From the NCBI GenBank assembly GCA_963995525.1, contig OZ023205.1, positions 55,844,677-55,908,676 of the forward strand: a stretch of DNA of 64,000 nucleotides. The letters run 5' to 3'. How positions within the stretch are numbered: position 1 is the stretch's first letter; every line of letters starts with the position of its first letter. The position numbers and the translations under genes are program-made. Below the pieces are notes generated by a model. The model saw only the letters and a program-made list of their open reading frames with translations, ran no database searches and was not told the origin of the DNA. This document shows, one piece after another, positions 59,201 through 64,000 of this stretch. The DNA is from Escarpia spicata. Lineage: Eukaryota; Annelida; Polychaeta; Sabellida; Siboglinidae.

Positions 59201-60506
59201 ACTGCGACCGCCGGCGCCGCCCGAGGAGAGTCGCTGGACGGCCCCCGGCGCCGTCGTTACGACGTCGACGATCCTGAAGGGCGTACGCGACGGTACCCTC
59301 TTCGGGCTGGTAGAGTGCGACATCGCCGTCCCGGACGCGCTGCGCGATGTCTTCGCCGAGATGCAGCCGGTGTTCAAGAACGCCAACATCGGCCGCGACG
59401 ATCTCAGCCCGTTCATGCGTCGCTACGCCGAAGCTCACGACCTCCTGAAGCGACCTCAACGGACGCTCGTGGGTAGCTTTTTCGGCAGCAAGATTCTACT
59501 CGCGACGCCCCTACTACGGTGGTATCTGGAGCACGGCCTCGTCGTCGACCGCGTGTACCAGATCGTCGAGTACGTCCCGGTCGCCTGCTTCCGCCGCTTC
59601 GGCGACACGGTCTCGGCGGCGCGACGCGAGGGCGACACCGACCCCGACAAAACCATCATCGCCGACACCTTTAAGCTAATGGGCAACAGCTCTTACGGGA
59701 AGACTATTACGCGCGTCGATCTCCACAGGGACACGAAATACTGCACGACGACCGGCGCCTCGACGCTCGTCAACGACCGCCGCTTCCGACAGCTCGACGT
59801 CGTCGTACCCGGCAGCGTCTACGAGGTGGCGCTGAACAAGCGAATCGTCCGCTACAAACTACCAAACCAGATAGGCTACTTCGTCTATCAGTACGCGAAG
59901 CTACGGATGCTCGAGTTTTACTACGATTTTATCGCCTTCTACATCCCGAGACCCCTCTTCCAGTACTGCGCCATGGATACGGACTCGGCGTACATAGCCC
60001 TCGCGGGGCGGAACGTCGACGACCTGGTGGAGGAGGCTAAACGCGAGCATTACTTTCGCCATCGCGGCGACTGGTTCCCGGCCGAATGCTGCGACGTTCA
60101 CGCGGACGCGTACGCGCAGTGCCGACTCGCCGGGCGAGCGTGGGACACGCCGCCGCCCTGTTGCGCTCGACGACGCCTGTACGACAGGCGAACGCCGGGG
60201 CTCTTCAAGGAGGAGTGGTCCGGGCGCGGAATCGTCGCGCTCTGTAGTAAAACGTACTACTGTTTCGGTCGGGACGGCGACAAGTACAGCACTAAGGGGT
60301 TGAATAAGCGTCAGAACGACATCGACAAGGACGTCTTCCTCGCCGTGCTGCGCGATCGACGGAGCCGCGGCGGCACGAACCGCGGCTTCCAGGTGCGCGA
60401 ATCGTCCGTGCTGACGTACATTCAGGAGCGCGCGGCGTTGAGCTATTTCTACGCTAAGCGTCGCGTCCTCGACGACGGCATCACCACGGCGCCCATTCTC
60501 GTGTAG
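56277..60506 (+). CDS. polB: Family B DNA polymerase (virus-like, probably protein-primed)
   Basis: 1409 residues from ATG 56277, chosen because of the TATA box at 56205 and because a zinc-binding segment (RCPVCNRD) starts at once; the frame is open from 55953. In order: C2H2-type fingers (about 5-85), a polyproline run, a conserved region with YTDNLCLFRCLALH (D295), and a 3'-5' exonuclease with Exo I FDFECYF (D483, E485), Exo II FNSGKYD (N605, D610) and Exo III YNNRD (Y738, D742). The polymerase follows: motif A DANGLYL (D839), motif B KLMGNSSYG (K1133, Y1140) and motif C DTDS (D1234, D1236). All catalytic residues are present and there are no stops. It would replicate the element. Protein priming is inferred from the family, not seen. 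Confidence 0.9.
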   Translation: MPTRCPVCNRDVVSLVGHTCSSKPREYRCPNCDQTYNGRRVLVRHLKNCVNGNRDDDIACPKCGKYFLHRHSLLNHMRVSKTCGTKKKVVPPPPPPPPPPPPPPPPQPDDDDDADDEGWSAGLRRTVQEHWSSIRTSIFRGPLQSRYNHQLTHCVDTSVLEPRLRQMFEEQTRAFKINLSFGFVLRHKETGRFRYYHTSCNCCGRFLEAPMLVTDAASFDRFLETVRQPDVLQYAIMQRPDSGWVVELVTNVTYFLNAIIHHPIGCLNAQLPAYLYANRSIIALAKDRRGKPYTDNLCLFRCLALHRRRLLSAPTAMVNTIRLTTPALRLYADYNDGVVSPYTFAGVPLNELDRVETCFETNVVVYRLIDPTTTDGGSTAELVRRSLYRYPTTMNVNLYDTHYSYIPNVSRYTRSYLCSKCGDSLWRKPSTLRRHEATCEGGVRHVFPGGVYRPTPSVFQQLDDEGICVPDHLRYYPYRATFDFECYFDDSDLPADSPKCRWIARHELLSVSIASNVPGHEAAQCFVTTGDSNDLARRLIVALEAVSEAACAALRPSYDRVFEAIETLDAEWRVAAGDTDNKTPYTALATRLWTHLRQLPVLGFNSGKYDLNVVKKYLTPLFLIVGQPTSTAFAIKRQNNFMCLSTETLKFLDITNYLAPGFSYDKFLKAYGCSVTKGYFPYEYVDALGKLDDDKLPPREAFYSHLKCEGISAEAYEGCAAVWRAEGMTTLRDFLVWYNNRDVVPFLEAVDKQFTFYQQHRIDMFKDGISVPGLTLLYLFNDLPLSIHFTLFNESNKDLHRLIQTQIVGGPSIIFARYHEADVTVLHGGHPCRSIVGFDANGLYLWAIAQDMPTGWYTRRRAETGFRPQRVHRYGRMAVQWLTWEAERTGVRIGHMLNGREHRVGKYRVDGWCRETRTAYQFQGCFFHGCPCTGREMNDVNGRSMTRLYAETNAVTTYLRRFVTVVEMWECQWRELRPPAPPEESRWTAPGAVVTTSTILKGVRDGTLFGLVECDIAVPDALRDVFAEMQPVFKNANIGRDDLSPFMRRYAEAHDLLKRPQRTLVGSFFGSKILLATPLLRWYLEHGLVVDRVYQIVEYVPVACFRRFGDTVSAARREGDTDPDKTIIADTFKLMGNSSYGKTITRVDLHRDTKYCTTTGASTLVNDRRFRQLDVVVPGSVYEVALNKRIVRYKLPNQIGYFVYQYAKLRMLEFYYDFIAFYIPRPLFQYCAMDTDSAYIALAGRNVDDLVEEAKREHYFRHRGDWFPAECCDVHADAYAQCRLAGRAWDTPPPCCARRRLYDRRTPGLFKEEWSGRGIVALCSKTYYCFGRDGDKYSTKGLNKRQNDIDKDVFLAVLRDRRSRGGTNRGFQVRESSVLTYIQERAALSYFYAKRRVLDDGITTAPILV

Positions 60507-60746
60507 TAGGCGAGGCGGGGGAACTACCCCTCTAAGGGGCGCCTCTAAGGCGAGGACAGGGCCTAAAGGACTACCTACCCCTCTAAGGGGTAGGCGGCGG
60601 CCGGGTCTCTAGGGGTAGGGTAGGTAGGTAGGTAGGGTCCTGGTACGAAATAAAACAAATGCAACACCTACAATACGTTTCATCGTCTTTTATTCGTAGT
60701 AGTAGCGGTAACAAGCTTGAAAGCGATACTAGTAGTTAATAAGAGT
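60507..60746. terminator. Convergent 3' ends: hairpin and overlapping poly(A) signals
   Basis: Plus-strand AATAAA at 60649-60654 serves the polymerase, and minus-strand AATAAA (plus TTTATT) at 60689-60694 serves the protease/capsid unit, only about 40 bp apart. Upstream, 60574-60594 is a hairpin with 9-bp stem CCTACCCCT/AGGGGTAGG and a 3-nt loop, preceded by a related CCCCTCTAAGGGG palindrome and followed by GTAG repeats. Confidence 0.65.
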
Positions 60747-61199
60747 CTAATGTGGATTTAGCCAGTCGAATACGAGACAGTCGTTAGTCACCCGATCGGC
60801 GCCGAACAGGTACTGGAACCCCTTTAGCGGTAGACCGCGGCATCGTAAGAGCAGGTAGGCGACGCAATATTGTCCGCATACGTTAGAGACCACGCTCTGC
60901 AGTCGCTTGTCGTTGTACGTCCAGCGCGCGTCGCAGTTGCGGCGCAGGAAGGCGCGGAAGTCGTCGTGCTGCGGTGGCAGACCGTACGAGTCGAAGTAGT
61001 CGCCTCGCCCGTCGACGTCCACGTAGACGACCACCCAATGTTCGCCCGGTTCGCCGCCGTCGTCGGTATTGCATACGAAAGCCGCCGGTAGATCGGTGAG
61101 CCGTCGTTTCGGTAGCGCGTCTTTGGCCACGACGCCGACAACCACGCGTCTAGTGAACGGGTCGAGGCGTAGGCGACGTAGCAGCTGAAAAGTGTCCAT
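60747..61199 (-). CDS. Adenain-like cysteine protease
   Basis: 150 residues. The catalytic layout matches adenovirus-type maturation proteases (family C5): H54 in GEHWVVVYVD, D70 in DYFDSYG, a Gln oxyanion residue at about 101 and C108 in NVCGQYC, followed by the helical YLLLRCRGLPL segment. At 150 residues it is shorter than adenain (about 200). The ATG lies one base after the capsid stop codon on the same strand, so the two are probably on one late transcript or use closely spaced promoters. The expected role is cleavage of capsid or core precursors during virion maturation. The catalytic residues are seen; the substrate is inferred. Confidence 0.8.
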   Translation of the reverse strand: MDTFQLLRRLRLDPFTRRVVVGVVAKDALPKRRLTDLPAAFVCNTDDGGEPGEHWVVVYVDVDGRGDYFDSYGLPPQHDDFRAFLRRNCDARWTYNDKRLQSVVSNVCGQYCVAYLLLRCRGLPLKGFQYLFGADRVTNDCLVFDWLNPH

Positions 61200-61200
61200 G

Positions 61201-62496
61201 TTAGCGATCGTACAGGACGTTCCGGCTTTTGTCGATCTCGAGCACCGCCTCGAACTCGCCGTACACGACGACGTTCACCGTGCGCGGGAGAGCCGCCGCG
61301 AAGTGGACCTCGAAACGAAGGGCGCCCTTACGCACGACGTTGAAATGCGGGCCATCGCAGCAGTCGGGCGATAGGTCGAAGCCGAAGATGGCGTAGCCGT
61401 TACCGTAGTCGTGGCGCGTCACATCGAACCCCTCGTCCTCGTACGCTTTTCCCGTCGCCGCGAAGAGGTTCGCGTAGCTGCGGATGTAATGACCGTTCGG
61501 GAAGTCCGGCTGCAACGGCTTGCTCGGCACCTGACGTCCGTCGACGTAGAGAGCGAGAAAGTTTATGTTGTAGTGCTTCGCGTTGTACGGGTTTTTAGTG
61601 TAGTCCCCGTTATAGGCGTCGTTGTCGACGAACATCAGGAACACGCGTCGCGGGATCGTGCCCAGGTAGACGTTCTCGTGCGTATGCGACATCGTCCCCT
61701 GCGCTATCGAGAACGACTTGCAGTCGACCCGCCGTAGCGGGTACTTGGCCGTGCCGATCATCAACGCCTTGATGTGTCCGAGCTGGACGTCCGGGTTCAC
61801 TTTAGCTTTTCGCACTTGTAGGTAGGTCTCCAGTATGACGGCTTTCCAGTCCCCCGCCACTCCCATAAGCGTGAAGGCGTCCTTCGCGCGCACCGCTCGA
61901 AGCTTTATGTCGACGCCGCTCAGCAGGTACCGGTCTTGCATGAACACGTCGACGTGCAGGCGGCCCATCAGCTCCACCTCGTGACCGTCCCGCGTATAGT
62001 GACGCCGCGAGGTGTACCCGCCGTTAGCCCCCGCGGTCGCATCCATGAAGCCGGCCGTATCCTTGAACCACAGACCGCTCGTGAGCTGCGTCTTTTTCGC
62101 ATCGCTCCCGTAACTCAGCAGGGTTTCGAGGTAGGCCCGGTACGGATACGTATTGGTCGACGGCGTCACGAACGTGCCGTTCAGCGCCACGTCGATTTGA
62201 CTGAACAGGGAATGCAGGAAATTGTTGGACGGCGCCACGTTAGCGTCGTGCGCGATATCGGCACCGTCCCCTTGGGTTATTTTCACGCGCACGTACAGTC
62301 TAACGCTCGACAGGTCCGTATACTCGTCGCCCGAGCCCGGGATGAGGAACTCGATGGGGCCGCCGGCGTCGAGCGTCGTCAGCGGCTGGTGATCGATCCA
62401 CTGCCCGCTCTCGACGCTCGTCTGCGTTAGCGGCGGCGTGAATAGGTCCAGTTCGCTCTTCAAACCCTCGCACGACTGCGGATGCACGAACGCCAT
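61201..62496 (-). CDS. Capsid-type protein (F54H12.2-like family)
   Basis: 431 residues from ATG 62496. It shows the conserved blocks of the protein family usually annotated as uncharacterized F54H12.2-like in invertebrate genomes: FVHPQSCEGLKSELDLF, IEFLIPGSGDEYTDLS, NNFLHSLFSQIDVALNG, YPYRAYLETLLSYG, LTSGLWFKDTAGFMD and LHVDVFMQDRYLLSGVD. The gene lies beside an adenain-like protease and a polymerase, in the position of a major capsid gene, and the strand-rich sequence is compatible with a jelly-roll capsid protein. The family membership is recognised; the double-jelly-roll assignment is an inference to be tested by structure prediction. No stops or frameshifts. Confidence 0.75.
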   Translation of the reverse strand: MAFVHPQSCEGLKSELDLFTPPLTQTSVESGQWIDHQPLTTLDAGGPIEFLIPGSGDEYTDLSSVRLYVRVKITQGDGADIAHDANVAPSNNFLHSLFSQIDVALNGTFVTPSTNTYPYRAYLETLLSYGSDAKKTQLTSGLWFKDTAGFMDATAGANGGYTSRRHYTRDGHEVELMGRLHVDVFMQDRYLLSGVDIKLRAVRAKDAFTLMGVAGDWKAVILETYLQVRKAKVNPDVQLGHIKALMIGTAKYPLRRVDCKSFSIAQGTMSHTHENVYLGTIPRRVFLMFVDNDAYNGDYTKNPYNAKHYNINFLALYVDGRQVPSKPLQPDFPNGHYIRSYANLFAATGKAYEDEGFDVTRHDYGNGYAIFGFDLSPDCCDGPHFNVVRKGALRFEVHFAAALPRTVNVVVYGEFEAVLEIDKSRNVLYDR

Positions 62497-62585
62497 TCTA
62501 GCTGCTGCTGCTGTCGACGTCTGTCCCGTTCGCCGCCGTTCGCTCCGACTGCACGCCGCCGCTTCGACCGGTGGCTTTATCCGTC

Positions 62586-63008
62586 CTAGCTACTGAATAT
62601 ATCGTGCGGTTCTTTTTGACGGCGACGGCGTTGTTGTTTCTTCTTACGCGGGGTCGCCGTTACCGCTTTACCCGGTGGTCGGCGTCGCTTTTTCGGCGGC
62701 GGTGCGTTCAACAGCCCGTCGAGAAGGTCGGCGCCGGCCTCCTTCGCGCGTCGTTTCATCGACTGTTTCAGGTTCCCGCCGGCGACGACGTCCCGCGCCA
62801 CGCGCACGCCTGTCTTGAGCGCACGTTTCCCCAACGCCATGGCGCCTCTCTTGATAAGCGGCATGGCGCTTCGAAACAGGCTCCCGAACAGATTACCCAA
62901 GCCGTGTCCCCGCTGCCCCTGGCCGCCGACGAAGAACGGTAGCTGACCACCGACCTGTCGAACGTAGTAGTCCTCGTACACGTTGGTGCGACCGGCGGTT
63001 CTTGTCAT
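62586..63008 (-). CDS. Basic core-like protein with GGQxPxF/QRGxGLG motif
   Basis: 140 residues from ATG 63008 (upstream in-frame codons to the gap lack an ATG). The start is followed by YYVRQVGGQLPFF and GQRGHGLGNLFGSLF, then an amphipathic stretch RSAMPLIKRGAMALGKRALK and a very basic tail (KKRRRPP, RKKKQQRRRRQK). This is the pattern of small virion proteins that accompany F54H12.2-like capsid genes, reminiscent of adenovirus core pX and membrane-active pVI. Val-x-Gly-Gly dipeptides may be protease sites. It is first in the minus-strand late-looking cluster. Role inferred: genome condensation or membrane interaction. Confidence 0.65.
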   Translation of the reverse strand: MTRTAGRTNVYEDYYVRQVGGQLPFFVGGQGQRGHGLGNLFGSLFRSAMPLIKRGAMALGKRALKTGVRVARDVVAGGNLKQSMKRRAKEAGADLLDGLLNAPPPKKRRRPPGKAVTATPRKKKQQRRRRQKEPHDIFSS

Positions 63009-63070
63009 TTTCCTCCTCCGCCGTTTCAAAACAGTTTAGATTTACAGCGTCTGATGTGAAGCGTCGCCAC

Positions 63071-63270
63071 NNNNNNNNNNNNNNNNNNNNNNNNNNNNNN
63101 NNNNNNNNNNNNNNNNNNNNNNNNNNNNNNNNNNNNNNNNNNNNNNNNNNNNNNNNNNNNNNNNNNNNNNNNNNNNNNNNNNNNNNNNNNNNNNNNNNNN
63201 NNNNNNNNNNNNNNNNNNNNNNNNNNNNNNNNNNNNNNNNNNNNNNNNNNNNNNNNNNNNNNNNNNNNNN
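63071..63270. other. Scaffold gap (200 N)
   Basis: Exactly 200 undetermined bases, probably an arbitrary spacer. It cuts the right side of the virus-like element, so missing genes and the terminal repeat may be here. Confidence 0.95.
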
Positions 63271-64000
63271 AATAAAACATATTGATATTGAACAACCTCT
63301 CGAGAGGTAGAGAGATTTACTTGTACTTTTTTTTAATAACTGATAAATTATGTTCTTGTCGGATAGGATGTTCATGTGGGTAGTGATATATTGATATGAT
63401 GTTACCACTTGATCTTGACATGCTTCCAGTCCACGCTCGTATGCTTTCTACAAATAAATTACCGTAAAAAGTAAGAATTTATCAAGCAAGGCTGGTATCA
63501 ACATTAAAACAACAAGTTACAAATGAGTGAAGAGGTTCATCAGACTGGTTGGTTCAAATGAGTGATATGTTTTACTTATTTCACAATCAGTTTACCTTTT
63601 GTTCTCGTGACGTTTCGACTGCTTTCAGCAGTCTTCTTCAGACGACTACCGCAAGATGGCGACACGGTAGTCCTTAAGCACCGACGTAGCCGAATGTTGC
63701 GTCATATGTTTTTGTTTGTTTTCTGATATCTGAAATTGAGCAGAAGTAGCATTTTCTTGTAGGAATTCACTAGAGGGATGGAGTTCAGAACGTTGTTATT
63801 GCACTGGCTAACGTTGGACGATCATCGTGTAACATGCGTCATTCACAGACTGACATCTAGACGAACCCTAGCCGGCACTTCGACGGGACAAAAGATGTTT
63901 ACTACGACTACGTTTGGATGGTGTATTATGAATTAATTATATTATGTACCGATACACTCACACCAAACACACACGGATGCACGCACGCTCGCACGCACGC
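63271..64000. other. AT-rich flank with dispersed repeat
   Basis: No gene. Positions 63613-63641 carry a hammerhead-ribozyme-like core on the minus strand (CTGAAGA, 7-bp stem, GAAA). Positions 63685-63965 are a second copy of the 14900-15190 repeat, again followed by a CA-rich tract. The composition matches host DNA, not the virus-like island. Confidence 0.55.

Larger units (their letters stand above)
51907..63070. mobile_element. Integrated DNA-virus-like element (Polinton/adintovirus-type), right end in scaffold gap
   Basis: A GC-rich, densely coding island of about 11 kb with convergent transcription units. On the plus strand are an RPA-like protein, an alternatively spliced partner exon and a family B DNA polymerase. 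On the minus strand are a core-like basic protein, a capsid-type protein and an adenain-like protease, plus a spliced proline-rich gene at the left. Polymerase, adenain-like protease and capsid together are the hallmark of Polinton/adintovirus-type viruses. No integrase, FtsK/A32-type packaging ATPase or penton is recognisable. The left limit is inferred from the repeats; the right limit is hidden by the N run. All frames are open. Confidence 0.8.

Noticed and set aside
57541..59476. Many long open frames overlapping the polymerase in other frames and on the minus strand
   Set aside because: They are GC-driven shadows of the polB frame, are Arg/Ala-rich, and carry no motifs.
61411..62942. Plus-strand open frames of 108-164 codons across the capsid and core-like genes
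   Set aside because: Antisense shadows of well-supported minus-strand genes.

Overview
The window is animal nuclear DNA, most likely from a marine invertebrate. A lophotrochozoan such as a mollusc would fit, but nothing here fixes the phylum. Evidence for this is the AT-rich background with many long microsatellites, host exons bounded by consensus GT/AG splice sites, tRNA-derived SINEs, several lineages of APE-type LINEs, a Penelope-like fragment, and MITEs. It is not bacterial: there are no operons, and genuine host coding sequence is sparse.

Layout. 0-12 kb: a signal-peptide exon (minus, 362-475), a SINE, a foldback repeat (2.55-3.9 kb) and a ZSWIM/FAR1-like gene (exons at 3953 and 5509, possible PHD-finger last exon at 11421) with a CR1-like LINE inside it. 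12-35 kb: transposon debris, with a pogo-like MITE, a second CR1 copy that carries a nested LINE, a LINE with an N-terminal PHD finger and a 2A-like motif (22.4-25.7 kb), and two degraded minus-strand LINEs. 35-43 kb: a Penelope-like fragment, a 36-bp minisatellite, a perfect-TIR MITE, and four minus-strand exons of a thrombospondin-1/EGF secreted or surface protein whose splice phases agree. 43.5-47.05 kb: a DNA-transposon-like unit with about 120-bp inverted repeats around one uncharacterised zinc-finger-like ORF. 47-52 kb: a LINE tail, simple repeats, a short secreted peptide and another SINE.

The outstanding region is about 51.9-63.07 kb, a GC-rich island standing out from AT-rich host DNA and cut on the right by a 200-N scaffold gap. 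It is an integrated DNA-virus-like element of the Polinton/adintovirus type. The plus strand has an early-looking unit: an RPA-like zinc-ribbon/OB-fold protein, a second exon that appears to be joined to it by alternative splicing, and an intact 1409-aa family B DNA polymerase with all exonuclease and polymerase motifs. The minus strand has a late-looking unit: a GGxPxF/QRGxGLG basic core-like protein, a 431-aa capsid-type protein of the family annotated as F54H12.2-like, and an adenain-like cysteine protease whose start lies one base after the capsid stop. Both units converge on back-to-back poly(A) signals and a hairpin. A minus-strand proline-rich gene at the left has a 274-bp intron. All reading frames are open, so the copy looks young or still functional, but no integrase, packaging ATPase or penton-type gene is visible in the window.

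How the genes would work together (inference): the polymerase and RPA-like protein copy the element, the capsid and core-like proteins package it, and the protease matures the virion. What is missing may lie in or beyond the gap, or this lineage may do without it.
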